From NCBI RefSeq assembly GCF_902833645.1, contig NZ_CADFGE010000001.1, forward strand, positions 1,364,001 through 1,428,000: DNA of 64,000 nt, read 5' to 3'. Shown here piece after piece: positions 18,296 through 26,716 of the stretch. The first letter of the stretch is position 1, and each line of letters opens with the position of its first letter. A program made the position numbers and the translations under genes. Source of the DNA: Paraburkholderia fungorum (lineage in GTDB: Bacteria; Pseudomonadota; Gammaproteobacteria; Burkholderiales; Burkholderiaceae). The notes beneath the pieces were generated by a model, which saw nothing but the letters and a program-made list of their open reading frames with translations, made no database searches and was not told the origin of the DNA.

Positions 18296-20263
18296 TTGAA
18301 CATTCGTAAATTTGTCGGTGCTACCAGTCGCGATGCTCTGCGTCTCGTGCGCGAAGCGTTGGGCCCGGATGCCGTCGTTCTGTCGAACCGCACGATGGAC
18401 GACGGCAGCGTCGAGATCGTCGCGCTAGCCGACAGCGACCTCGCCGCCATCACACCGAAGGCGCCGCGCGGCAGCGCGGGCGCAGCGCTGGCCATGCCGA
18501 CGAACGCGACGGCTGCGACGAACGCGACGGCTGCGACGAACGCGACGGCTGCGACGAACGCGACGGCTGCAACGACTGGACAGCAAGCCGCGCTCGCCGC
18601 GCCGCGCGCCAATCCGTATGCGAGCGGTATGCCCGATGTGTTTTCGTCAGTGTTTGGCGCAAGCCCGGAAGCGGGCACCGAGAACATGACGCCGAATGTT
18701 TCGCATGCCGCTAGCGCTTCAGGCCCGGCTGCCAAGGCTGCCGCTCCCGCCGCGCCGAAGGCCTCGCTGCCGAACGCGCCTAAAGCAGCGCTCGCCGCGT
18801 CCGCTGCGGGCTCAGCTTCAGCGCCGGCATCGACGTCGCAACCGATCAGCATCGAGCAACCCAGTGCCCGCGCCGCAGCGACGCGCCTTACCGAAGACAT
18901 CCGCGCGGACCTGCTCAAAGCTGCCGGCGTGCCCCCCGCACCCGCCGCCGACGCGCCGCGCACGATGGCCGAATCGAATCCCTGGCTGATCGATCACGCC
19001 CGCCGCATCGCGGCCGAACAGCAGCAGCAAGGTGCCTACAGCGCGCGCCCCGCCGCGATGACGCCGGCCGCCGCGATGGCCAAGGGCCTCGGCGCCGCCG
19101 TCGAACCGGGCGCACAACCGGCCATGCCGCAAGTCACGGACACGCCCGAATGGGCCCGCGAAGCGCAGCAGCTCGCCGCGCGCCGCGCCGCTCAGAAAGC
19201 TGCCCCGCCGCTGCCCACGGGTGACGACGCCCGCACTCCGGCTTCGGTCGCCGAAGCGATCAAGGCGCGCATGGAGCAGGTCGTCAACGACACCGTGATG
19301 CATGAACTGTCGTCGATGCGCGGCATGATGGAAGAACACTTTGCCGGCCTGTTGTGGGGCGACCGCCAGCGCCGCAGCCCGGCGCGCGCCGCGCTCACCA
19401 AGCACCTGTTCGCCGCCGGTTTCTCCGCGCAGCTCGTGCAGATGATGGTCGACAACCTGCCCGACGACGTCGACAACATGGAAGGCGGCATGGAGTGGGT
19501 GCGTTCGGTGCTCGAATCGAACCTGCCGGTGATGGAAGACGAAGACGCGCTGATGGAGCGCGGCGGTGTGTTCGCGCTGATGGGCCCGACGGGCGTGGGC
19601 AAGACCACGACCACCGCGAAGCTCGCCGCGCGCTGCGTGATGCGTTTCGGCGCAAGCAAGGTGGCGCTGCTCACCACCGATAGCTACCGGATCGGCGGTC
19701 ACGAACAACTGCGCATTTTCGGCAAGATTCTCGGCGTCTCGGTTCATGCGGTGAAAGACGGCGCCGATCTGCAACTCGCGCTCTCCGAATTGCGCAACAA
19801 GCACATCGTGCTGATCGACACGATCGGCATGAGCCAGCGCGACCGCCTCGTCTCCGATCAGATCGCCATGCTATGCCGCGCCGGCCAGCCGGTGCAGCGT
19901 CTGCTGCTGCTCAACGCAACGAGCCACGGCGATACCTTGAACGAGGTGGTGCAGGCCTATCAGCGCGCACCCGATCAACAGCCGCTCGCCGGCTGCATCT
20001 TGACCAAGCTCGACGAGGCCACCAATCTGGGCGGCGTGCTCGATACGGTGATTCGCTACAAGTTGCCGGTGCACTACGTGTCGACCGGTCAGAAGGTGCC
20101 GGAAAACCTGTACGTCGCGACCAGGAAATTCCTGATCAAGAGCACGTTCTGCATTCCGCGTGACAACTCGCCGTTCGTGCCGCATGACGACGACATTCCG
20201 GCGCTGCTGTCCGCGCTGTCCGCAAGGTCGACCGCCGAATTGCACGAGGTCCGCTTTGGATAA
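18296..20263 (+). CDS. flhF: Flagellar SRP-type GTPase FlhF
   Basis: FlhF is a signal-recognition-particle-family GTPase that places flagella at the pole or sets their position and number. The N-terminal B domain begins NIRKFVGATSRDALRLVREA. A long Ala/Pro-rich middle (about 60-320) holds four copies of a six-residue repeat. The NG GTPase domain occupies about 340-655: G1 GPTGVGKTTTTAKLAAR near 428, LLTTDSYRIGGHEQL, DTIGMSQRD, and TKLDEATNLGG. The start is a TTG at 18296 with GGGGG nearby. It overlaps flhG by eight bases. Confidence 0.96.
   Translation: MNIRKFVGATSRDALRLVREALGPDAVVLSNRTMDDGSVEIVALADSDLAAITPKAPRGSAGAALAMPTNATAATNATAATNATAATNATAATTGQQAALAAPRANPYASGMPDVFSSVFGASPEAGTENMTPNVSHAASASGPAAKAAAPAAPKASLPNAPKAALAASAAGSASAPASTSQPISIEQPSARAAATRLTEDIRADLLKAAGVPPAPAADAPRTMAESNPWLIDHARRIAAEQQQQGAYSARPAAMTPAAAMAKGLGAAVEPGAQPAMPQVTDTPEWAREAQQLAARRAAQKAAPPLPTGDDARTPASVAEAIKARMEQVVNDTVMHELSSMRGMMEEHFAGLLWGDRQRRSPARAALTKHLFAAGFSAQLVQMMVDNLPDDVDNMEGGMEWVRSVLESNLPVMEDEDALMERGGVFALMGPTGVGKTTTTAKLAARCVMRFGASKVALLTTDSYRIGGHEQLRIFGKILGVSVHAVKDGADLQLALSELRNKHIVLIDTIGMSQRDRLVSDQIAMLCRAGQPVQRLLLLNATSHGDTLNEVVQAYQRAPDQQPLAGCILTKLDEATNLGGVLDTVIRYKLPVHYVSTGQKVPENLYVATRKFLIKSTFCIPRDNSPFVPHDDDIPALLSALSARSTAELHEVRFG
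18499..18570 (+). repeat. Four exact copies of an 18-bp tandem repeat inside flhF
   Basis: The unit GACGAACGCGACGGCTGC occurs four times head to tail with no mismatch, encoding repeated Thr-Asn-Ala-Thr-Ala-Ala in the flexible linker of FlhF. A change of copy number would keep the frame (six residues per unit). Confidence 0.95.
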
Positions 20264-21125
20264 ATTCATTTCGGATCAAGCCGAAGGATTGCGGCGTTTG
20301 TTGGCGAGAAGCGGCTCGCGCGTGATTTCAGTGGCGGGTGGATCGGCCGGCGTGGGCTCCACGACGATCGTGGTGAACCTCGCCGCAGCGCTCGCGCAAC
20401 AGGGCAAGGACGTGCTGGTGATCGACGAGTGCCTCGGCGGCAAGTCGGTGAGCGCGATGCTCGGCGGCGTGCGCGGCGCAGGGAATTTTGCGGCTGTGAT
20501 GCGCGGCGAGATGGCGCTCGACGAAGCCACCGCACGGCACGCGCTCGGCTTCTCGGTGCTGAGCGCCTCGCGTCACAACCGCGAGGGCCACACGGCCGCG
20601 CAGTTGGGCGCCGTGTTGCGCGGATCCGCCGACATTGTGCTGATCGACGCCGAGCTCGACGAGCGCGGTCATCTGTCGCCGCTCGCAATGCAGGCGCATG
20701 ACCTGATGATCGTGACACGGGTGGCCGCGCAGGCGATCACCGACGCGTATGCGTGCATGAAACGTCTGCACTACGCACACGCCACCGCGCAGTTTCGCGT
20801 GCTGGTGAATCATGTGCAGAGCGTTGACGACGCGCATACCGCCTTTGTCAACCTGGCCGGCGTGGCTGGACGCTACCTGACGGTGGCGCTGGAAGACGCC
20901 GGATGTATTGCCGCCGATGCGCGGATGGCGCGAGCCCTGGAGTTGTCGCGGTGTGTCGTCGATGCATTTCCATCGACACCGGCCGCACGCGACTTCCGGC
21001 ATCTCGCTGCCGAACTGCAGTACTGGCCGATGCGGCCAGCGATGTCGTCGCAAGCGCCGTGGATGGCGCCAGCGACAGTTACAGCGGCGCAACACGCCGA
21101 CCAACCGTCCGCGCAGCACGCCTGA
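20256..21125 (+). CDS. flhG: MinD-like flagellar number regulator FlhG with degenerate P-loop
   Basis: FlhG (FleN, YlxH) is a MinD/ParA-type ATPase that works with FlhF to limit flagellar number. The start is a TTG at 20256 inside the flhF end (MLDKFISDQAEGLRRLL), giving 289 residues. The deviant Walker A of the family (KGGVGKT) reads SAGVGST here, within VAGGSAGVGSTTIVVNLA, so both signature lysines are missing. The Walker B-like region is also loose (VLIDAELDERG). The overall MinD-like order is kept. It may bind ATP poorly or not at all; position and N-terminus still identify it. Confidence 0.88.
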   Translation: MDKFISDQAEGLRRLLARSGSRVISVAGGSAGVGSTTIVVNLAAALAQQGKDVLVIDECLGGKSVSAMLGGVRGAGNFAAVMRGEMALDEATARHALGFSVLSASRHNREGHTAAQLGAVLRGSADIVLIDAELDERGHLSPLAMQAHDLMIVTRVAAQAITDAYACMKRLHYAHATAQFRVLVNHVQSVDDAHTAFVNLAGVAGRYLTVALEDAGCIAADARMARALELSRCVVDAFPSTPAARDFRHLAAELQYWPMRPAMSSQAPWMAPATVTAAQHADQPSAQHA

Positions 21126-21153
21126 GCGGCGGCACAAGGACAAGGGGAGCACG

Positions 21154-21894
21154 ATGTATAACGCTCAGGGAAAGATCTCCCAAGCCGACGTTCTGACGAA
21201 GTACGCGCCGCTGGTGCGTCGCCTCGGCTTGCAGCTCGTCGCCAAGATGCCGGCGAGCGTCGATCTCGACGACCTGATCCAGGCCGGCATGATCGGCTTG
21301 CTGGATGCGGCGAGCCGCTACAAGGAAGACCAGGGCGCGCAGTTCGAGACCTATGCCAGCCAGCGGATTCGCGGCGCGATGCTCGACGAATTGCGCAGCA
21401 ACGACTGGTTGCCGCGCAGCTTGCGGCGCACGTCGCGCGAAGTCGAATCCGCCGTGCACAAGGTCGAACAGAATCTGGGGCGCTCGGCAAGCGAAACGGA
21501 AATCGCCGAGCATCTGCAAATGCCGCTCGACGAGTATCAGTCGATGCTCCAGGATCTGCACGGCAGTCAGCTCATCTATTACGAGGACTTCGACCGTTCC
21601 GCGGACGACGAACCGTTTCTCGACCGTTATTGCGTCGATCATTCGGATCCGCTGTCGGCGCTGCTGGACGACAGCCTGCGCTCGGCGCTGATCGAGGCGA
21701 TCGACCGCTTGCCGGAACGCGAGAAGCTGTTGATGTCGCTGTACTACGAGCGCGGCATGAACCTGCGCGAGATTGGCGCGGTGATGGAAGTCAGCGAGTC
21801 GCGGGTGTGCCAGTTGCACAGCCAGGCCGTGGCGCGTTTGCGTACGCGCCTGCGTGAGATGGCCTGGGCGAACGCCGAGGCGACGGGCGCCTGA
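21154..21894 (+). CDS. fliA: Flagellar sigma factor FliA (sigma-28)
   Basis: FliA directs RNA polymerase to class 3 flagellar promoters and is held by FlgM until the hook is complete. Region 2 is seen in YAPLVRRLGLQLVAKMPASV, DLIQAGMIGLLDAASRY and FETYASQRIRGAMLDELR; region 3 in the middle; region 4 in LREIGAVMEVSESRVCQLHSQA. The start at ATG 21154 has AAGGGGAG upstream; length is 246 residues. It follows flhG by 28 bases, so it is probably read from the flhF promoter. Five candidate target promoters lie within the window. Confidence 0.98.
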   Translation: MYNAQGKISQADVLTKYAPLVRRLGLQLVAKMPASVDLDDLIQAGMIGLLDAASRYKEDQGAQFETYASQRIRGAMLDELRSNDWLPRSLRRTSREVESAVHKVEQNLGRSASETEIAEHLQMPLDEYQSMLQDLHGSQLIYYEDFDRSADDEPFLDRYCVDHSDPLSALLDDSLRSALIEAIDRLPEREKLLMSLYYERGMNLREIGAVMEVSESRVCQLHSQAVARLRTRLREMAWANAEATGA

Positions 21895-21958
21895 CGGCCC
21901 GATGGTTGACTGGCGGCGCGTGCAACGCCCGCCTTCCCGTTCTGTTTCTTCTCTTCAG

Positions 21959-22369
21959 TTACGCATCCGCCATCTCGTGCTCGGCGGCCAGCGCGAGAAA
22001 CGCCGAGCGCGACATGCCGCGTGCCTGGGCGTAAGCGTCGATATCGTGAACCAGCGCCTCGGGCAGCGAGATATTGATGCGCACGGCTTTCTTCAGCGCC
22101 GGAATATTGCGCGTGGTGACAAATCCCCAGGTGAAACCGGCGTAGTCGGGATTGCGCCGATGTTCCTCCAGTGTTAGCCGCTCGGGAATCGGCAGGCCTT
22201 CATCGAGCAGCGTGTCCAGATGCGCCTCGATTGCTTCTTTTGCGTTCGCGTAGGCTTCTTCCAGCGAACTACCCGCCGAATGACAACCCGGAATATCGGG
22301 GACGATCACGCCGAACGCGTGGTGCGTGTCACCAGGTTCGATTGCGATCGGGAAAATCAGATTTTTCAT
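21959..22369 (-). CDS. hicB: HicB-family antitoxin
   Basis: HicB neutralises HicA and represses their operon. The N-terminal RNase H-like HicB fold shows FGVIVPDIPGCHSAGSSLEEAYANAKEAIEAHL. The C-terminus KKAVRINISLPEALVHDIDAYAQARGMS is a ribbon-helix-helix DNA-binding domain. I start it at the ATG at 22369 (MKNLIFPIAI), overlapping the hicA stop by four bases, for 136 residues. The pair is inserted between fliA and the flgN end, running opposite to fliA. Nothing in the sequence ties it to motility. Confidence 0.92.
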   Translation of the reverse strand: MKNLIFPIAIEPGDTHHAFGVIVPDIPGCHSAGSSLEEAYANAKEAIEAHLDTLLDEGLPIPERLTLEEHRRNPDYAGFTWGFVTTRNIPALKKAVRINISLPEALVHDIDAYAQARGMSRSAFLALAAEHEMADA

Positions 22370-22548
22370 TTCAGACCCGCCTGTTTCAGGATGCTGTTCA
22401 ATGTGCCGGGCGGAAGATCTTTTTTCGGATGCGGGATGGTCACGAGACCGGCTTTTACCGCGTGCCGAAAATGATGGTGACTGCCCGATATCCGGATCAA
22501 CCGCCAGCCATCCGCTTGAATGACTTTGACGACTTCGGCGCTGTTCAT
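22366..22548 (-). CDS. hicA: HicA-family mRNA interferase toxin
   Basis: A 60-residue HicA with a double-stranded RNA-binding fold. It starts MNSAEVVKVIQADGWRLI, the catalytic histidine region is SGSHHHFRH, and the end is GTLNSILKQAGLK. HicA toxins cleave mRNA and tmRNA. It has a GAGGAG ribosome site six bases before the ATG and is translationally coupled to hicB (ATGA). The toxin-first order is typical of type II HicAB modules. Confidence 0.92.
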   Translation of the reverse strand: MNSAEVVKVIQADGWRLIRISGSHHHFRHAVKAGLVTIPHPKKDLPPGTLNSILKQAGLK

Positions 22549-22856
22549 AATGCACTCCTCTTACTATACACACGATTACACAACCTCGCTAGTGGTTGAC
22601 GTTCCGCTTTGCTCGCCCGACGTGGCGTTGAAAAGCCGTGAGCGACGGCGGAGAACCTCAGTGGGGGGAATCCGTGATTTCAACCTGGCGGGGAATTGCG
22701 CGCGACCTGGCCGGATGGCCAACGTGCGTCGGAGAAGGGCCTAAGCGCCCTGGGCGGAAGGGGAAAGCAAAAAGGGCTCGTCAAAGACGAACCCTTCTGT
22801 TCAAGGCAATCTACGCCATGGCGTCAGCGCGTGAAACGCGCCGCATAGCCAGATTT
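22549..22856. other. 308-base gap between hicA and flgN
   Basis: This holds the probable hicAB leader (a TATAGT -10-like hexamer on the minus strand at 22563-22568, with no convincing -35) and the flgN terminator at 22769-22796. No further gene is supported. Confidence 0.5.
22769..22796 (-). terminator. Intrinsic terminator of flgA-flgM-flgN
   Basis: On the minus strand a nine-pair stem (GGGTTCGTC with GACGAGCCC, one G-T pair) closes a three-base loop and is followed by TTTTT. It lies about 60 bases beyond the flgN stop. Confidence 0.88.
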
Positions 22857-23303
22857 TCAAACCGCCGGTTGCGCCGGAATCCGTCCATCCGGGCCGTAGA
22901 AACCGACTTTCTGTGGCACGGCCACCTGCAGCGCCGTCAGAGCGCGCTGGTTGTAGTCCATGCGCACGCGGATCAGCTCACCGTTGTTCGTATTGAAGTG
23001 CCGCGCCCGCTCGGCGGCTTTCTGCAGCAGCGCCCATTGCTCGGCGATCCGCGTATCCGCGCTGGCCGCGAGCTCCATGCCGGGCCAGCCGGCCGGAAAG
23101 CCCATGTCAGCGAGCAGCCCGTCGCGCGTGGCTTCGAGTTTGGCGAGCGTGCCGATCAGTTCGGTTTTCTTCTCGATGACCGGCGGCAGTAATTCCAGCG
23201 GCGACAAGGCGGTCAATGCCTTCGTCTCGAGCGTCAGAACCGAGGCGAATGCCTCGACGGCCGAATATTCTTCGATGAGGGTGGCAAGCAGGGCGTCTTT
23301 CAT
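22857..23303 (-). CDS. flgN: Flagellar export chaperone FlgN
   Basis: FlgN is the cytoplasmic chaperone of the hook-filament junction proteins FlgK and FlgL. The 148-residue helical protein begins MKDALLATLIEEYSAVEAF and ends YGPDGRIPAQ, a tail seen in beta-proteobacterial FlgN. The ATG at 23303 is chosen over an upstream ATG at 23375, because residues before it look like read-through of the flgM-flgN gap. It follows flgM by 94 bases and is closed by an intrinsic terminator. Confidence 0.9.
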   Translation of the reverse strand: MKDALLATLIEEYSAVEAFASVLTLETKALTALSPLELLPPVIEKKTELIGTLAKLEATRDGLLADMGFPAGWPGMELAASADTRIAEQWALLQKAAERARHFNTNNGELIRVRMDYNQRALTALQVAVPQKVGFYGPDGRIPAQPAV

Positions 23304-23397
23304 CTCAACAACTCGCTGAACACGACGGCTCGCGCACGATTCGCGAGCCGGGTTTGTCGAATGCCGCCCGGCCATTCACCATACTTCGATGCGTCGA

Positions 23398-23754
23398 TTA
23401 GTTGCCGGTCGACGAAGTTTTGCTTTGCAACAGTTCGCGTGCGGTATTCAGCACGCCGTCGGCGATCTTGCTCGAATCGATCGTCAGCGAGCCGTCCTTG
23501 ATGGCTGCCTTGATCGACTCGACGTGCGCCGTGTCGATATCGGCCGAGCCGGACGCGGCGAGGCTGCGCAGATGCTGCGACAGACCCGACAGGCTGACGC
23601 TGGCGTCGCCCGAGCCGCTGGTAGTGGTCGGCGAGCTCGTGCTCGCACTCTGCGCGTTGCTGGTCACGCTGTTCGTCGCGTCGCCCGGCTGTGAGCGGGA
23701 CAGGGCGTCTTTCAACGTCGGCAGATTCGAATTGGTTGTGGAATCGACTTTCAC
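23398..23754 (-). CDS. flgM: Anti-sigma-28 factor FlgM
   Basis: FlgM binds FliA until the finished hook exports FlgM from the cell. The protein is 118 residues with a Ser/Thr-rich disordered N-terminal half (export part) and a helical C-terminal half (VESIKAAIKDGSLTIDSSKI, then ADGVLNTARELL) that matches the sigma-binding region. A sigma-28-like promoter stands directly upstream (23783-23810), so FliA raises its own inhibitor, as in enteric bacteria. Confidence 0.93.
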   Translation of the reverse strand: MKVDSTTNSNLPTLKDALSRSQPGDATNSVTSNAQSASTSSPTTTSGSGDASVSLSGLSQHLRSLAASGSADIDTAHVESIKAAIKDGSLTIDSSKIADGVLNTARELLQSKTSSTGN

Positions 23755-23782
23755 GATTGGCTTCCTGAACGATTTGATTCTG

Positions 23783-23810
23783 ATAACGGCAAGCGTTGAT
23801 CAAAACTTTA
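23783..23810 (-). promoter_or_regulatory. Sigma-28 promoter of flgM-flgN
   Basis: Read on the minus strand: TAAAGTTT, 12 bases, GCCGTTAT. The -35 is a perfect consensus match; the spacer is one base longer than the usual 11. It starts 29 bases before the flgM ATG. Confidence 0.7.
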
Positions 23811-23937
23811 GCGCAATCGCTCCAGGTTTTACCTTTCCTTTCAAGATAATCCGGCCCCATCACGGCTGCCGCGGCTGTTGTAGCCACCGGGCCGGCCGCA
23901 CGGGTCGTCGCGCCAGAATTCTCGCTGGCGCAGGGCT

Positions 23938-25398
23938 TCATAGCTGAATCTCCACCGTCGAACCATCCTTGACGATGCCGGAGATGATCTGGCCGTTAGC
24001 CGTCTTCACCCGTACCTGCTGGCCCGGCGAGGCGTTGTTCATCGCGCTGCCTTCGGCGGAAATCGCAAAACCCTGGCCGGCCGCGACGACCCGCACCGTT
24101 TGTCCGATGGACACCGCCGACGCGCTTTTTATCATGTCGCGGCGCAGGGGCATGCCGCCGGCGATCCGCACGAGCGACACCGAACCGACCGCCTGCGAGG
24201 GGTCCGTGACGATCGCCTGCGGCAGACCGGTCAGATCGCCGTCACGCGCGACGAGGTCGGCGGCCGTGAACACTTCGCCCGGCGCCATCGCGCGGGCGGC
24301 CAGATAGTAGGTGGCGCGCAGCGAAATGCGCGCTTGCAGATAGATGGTCCACGGCCGTTCACCGGCGCAACGCACGCCCACGGTCATCCGGCCCCACAGG
24401 CGCGCACCGCTGGGCATGAAGGGTTCGAGCGTCGTGCAGGCCGCGAGCCCGCGCGGGAAGGCCGGCGAGACGGTGATGTCGACCTTGCCGGGCAAGCCTG
24501 CGGACTGTTGTTGCAGGAATGCGAGCGCGGCGCTGCGAATCGCCTCGGCATCCTGTTGGCCAGGCAGCGGGGCGGCCTGCGCCACGGCGGCGGGTTGCAG
24601 ATTCTGTTGCGCAACAGCCGGCGCCACCTGGCGCACCGACTGCGAGCGGCCGACGATAGCGGGCGGTGTCGGCATTGGCGCCGCTGTCGGTGCCGGTTTG
24701 GCTGCGGCTGTGGTGGCCGCGATGAGTTTGCCGTTCGCACCCAACTGAGGCGGCTCGCCACGCGAGGCCAGGCTGTCGAAGCCACCGGCCGCCGGCGCAT
24801 TGCCGCCGATGGCGCTTTCGATACCGGCACCGTTGGCGCTATTGCCAGGCGCGGGCGCGCGTCCAGCAGTGTTTCCAGATGCGGTTCCAGGCGGGGGAAT
24901 CGTGACGACGCCGTTCGCGTCGGGCTTGAAACTGGTGCGGATCATTTGCGGCGCGGCGGGCGGCTCGTCCGCGCCCGGAATGACGATCGAGCCGCTCGCG
25001 TTGGCGGCTCGCGTGAACTGATCCGTGTTGCGCCCGACCGAGCCCGGCGCCAGCGACTGTGCCGTCGCGGCAGCGAGCGTCGCCGCGGAGCCCGCGCGTT
25101 TGGCGGGTGCGGCCTGCATCTGCGCGGCCAGGTCGGCGAGGGCGGCCGGATTCTTTTCGCCCGGGCCCGGAATCACGATGGCGCCGCCGGTGTCCGGCGC
25201 CTGTTGAGCCTTTGTCGAGGCAGGCAGCAGCACGATGCCGCCGGCAACCCATACCGCGAGGTTCACGGCAACGCGAGCCAGCAGACGGCACGCGCCGCGG
25301 GATGCGCCACGCGCAGCACGCCGGAGCGCGCCCGCACTTCCACGATGCGCCGCCACGCGGCTTGCGTGGGGCGTCAGGTCGAAGGCGGGCTGGTCCAT
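23938..25398 (-). CDS. flgA: P-ring assembly chaperone FlgA, long form
   Basis: FlgA is the periplasmic chaperone for P-ring (FlgI) assembly. The C-terminal half carries the SAF-type domain: YYLAARAMAPGEVFTAADLV, RRDMIKSASAVSIGQTVRV, and the end PGQQVRVKTANGQIISGIV. The ATG at 25398 has GGAG upstream and leads to a signal-like hydrophobic segment near residues 42-60. At 486 residues it is about twice the usual length. The extra N-terminal part is Pro/Ala-rich and carries a repeated IP(G/P) motif at about residues 72, 136 and 162. It is divergent from flgB. Confidence 0.92.
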   Translation of the reverse strand: MDQPAFDLTPHASRVAAHRGSAGALRRAARGASRGACRLLARVAVNLAVWVAGGIVLLPASTKAQQAPDTGGAIVIPGPGEKNPAALADLAAQMQAAPAKRAGSAATLAAATAQSLAPGSVGRNTDQFTRAANASGSIVIPGADEPPAAPQMIRTSFKPDANGVVTIPPPGTASGNTAGRAPAPGNSANGAGIESAIGGNAPAAGGFDSLASRGEPPQLGANGKLIAATTAAAKPAPTAAPMPTPPAIVGRSQSVRQVAPAVAQQNLQPAAVAQAAPLPGQQDAEAIRSAALAFLQQQSAGLPGKVDITVSPAFPRGLAACTTLEPFMPSGARLWGRMTVGVRCAGERPWTIYLQARISLRATYYLAARAMAPGEVFTAADLVARDGDLTGLPQAIVTDPSQAVGSVSLVRIAGGMPLRRDMIKSASAVSIGQTVRVVAAGQGFAISAEGSAMNNASPGQQVRVKTANGQIISGIVKDGSTVEIQL

Positions 25399-25458
25399 CG
25401 TGTTTCTCCATCGAATGCATCGGTACGCCTTGCATTCTAGTGAGCGCCCCCATTGCGC

Positions 25459-25502
25459 AAACGTTGAATAGAAGCCCCCTTTCCCGGTTATTCGTCCGAT
25501 TG
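25459..25502. promoter_or_regulatory. FlhDC-box-like element between flgA and flgB
   Basis: AACGTTGAATAGAAG (25460-25474) and GGTTATTCGTCCGATTG (25486-25502) form two opposed half-sites around CCCCCTTTCCC. The second half plus the following CCGCTTGCG resembles the flhB promoter. It is placed to serve both divergent operons. Confidence 0.6.
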
Positions 25503-25615
25503 CCGCTTGCGTTCGGCCCATAAGATGCACCTCATGCAAAAAGGTCTTCCCGGCCGACGCAGGTTTTATGTGAGGCAAGCCCGGGAAGCCTCGGGAACGT
25601 TCTCCGGAGATTTCT

Positions 25616-26110
25616 ATGCTGGACAAACTCGATGCCGAATTCGCCTTTGGCCGTCAGGCGCTCGATGTGCGCGCTTACCGGCAGGAACTGCTGTCGTCGA
25701 ATATCGCCAACGCCGATACCCCCGGGTACAAGGCGCGCGATGTCGACTTCGCTTCGTCGCTGGCCGGCGCGCTGAAGAAGGCGGGCGGCGGCACGGGCAC
25801 GGCCGCTTCGAACAACTCGACGCTCGCCATGACGCAGCCCGCGGGCGTGACGAGCGGCATGTCGATGGTGTCGACCGCGCCGGGCCACATGTCCGGTAAG
25901 GCGACGTTGACGCCGACCGGCGGCACGCCCGACGACTACGGCAATCTGCAATACCGCATCCCGACGCAACCGGCGCTCGACGGCAACACGGTCGATATCG
26001 ATACGGAGCGGGTGCAGTTCGCGGACAACACGTTGCACTTCGAATCGGGCATGACGGTGCTGTCTAGCCAGATCAAAACGATGCTCGCGGCGATCACGTC
26101 GGGCTCGTAG
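25616..26110 (+). CDS. flgB: Flagellar proximal rod protein FlgB
   Basis: FlgB is one of the proximal rod subunits exported through the basal body. The N-terminal rod signature is QELLSSNIANADTPGYKARDVDF; the C-terminal helix FESGMTVLSSQIKTMLAAI is also typical. Length is 164 residues, slightly longer than in enterics. The ATG follows a CTCCGGAGA ribosome site. It leads the flgBCDEFGHIJ operon. Confidence 0.96.
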   Translation: MLDKLDAEFAFGRQALDVRAYRQELLSSNIANADTPGYKARDVDFASSLAGALKKAGGGTGTAASNNSTLAMTQPAGVTSGMSMVSTAPGHMSGKATLTPTGGTPDDYGNLQYRIPTQPALDGNTVDIDTERVQFADNTLHFESGMTVLSSQIKTMLAAITSGS

Positions 26111-26280
26111 TAACAGGTTACGAATACAGCGGCCCATGCCGCACAAAGAAAACGCAGTACGCACGAACAATCGCTACGGGATTTAACTTGAGGCCGGGTC
26201 GGCCCATGCAACTGCGGTGCATGGGACCGGAATAAGCGCTAAAGCGCCAACTCCGGTCGACATAGGAGAGGGAAGGGAAC

Positions 26281-26706
26281 ATGCCATCTTTGATGAACAT
26301 TTTTGGTGTTGCGGGCTCCGCGATGTCGGCGCAGTCGCAGCGGCTCAACGTGACGGCGTCGAATCTCGCCAACGCGGACAGCACGACGGGTCCGGACGGC
26401 CAGCCGTACAAGGCCAAGCAGGTCGTGTTCGCGGTCAGCCCGATCGGCGGCTCGCGCACGGCCTCCGGCCAGCAGATCGGCGGCGTGCAGGTCACCGGCG
26501 TGGTCGACGATCCGACGCCGATGAAGACCGCGTACGACCCCGGCAACCCGGCCGCCAATGCGGACGGTTACGTCACGCTGCCCAACGTGGACCCGGTGCA
26601 GGAGATGGTCAACATGATCTCGGCCTCGCGCTCGTACCAGGCCAACGTCGAGACCCTGAACACCGCCAAGACGTTGATGCTCAAAACGCTCACGATCGGC
26701 ACCTGA
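26281..26706 (+). CDS. flgC: Flagellar proximal rod protein FlgC
   Basis: FlgC is a rod subunit joining FlgB to the distal rod. It shows the N-terminal rod motif [21 protein letters not shown] and the C-terminal [28 protein letters not shown] shared by rod and hook proteins. Length is 141 residues. It follows flgB after 170 bases that hold short hairpins but no gene, and has a GGAGAGGGAAG site before the ATG. Confidence 0.97.
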   Translation: MPSLMNIFGVAGSAMSAQSQRLNVTASNLANADSTTGPDGQPYKAKQVVFAVSPIGGSRTASGQQIGGVQVTGVVDDPTPMKTAYDPGNPAANADGYVTLPNVDPVQEMVNMISASRSYQANVETLNTAKTLMLKTLTIGT

Positions 26707-26716
26707 GGAGAGTTCC

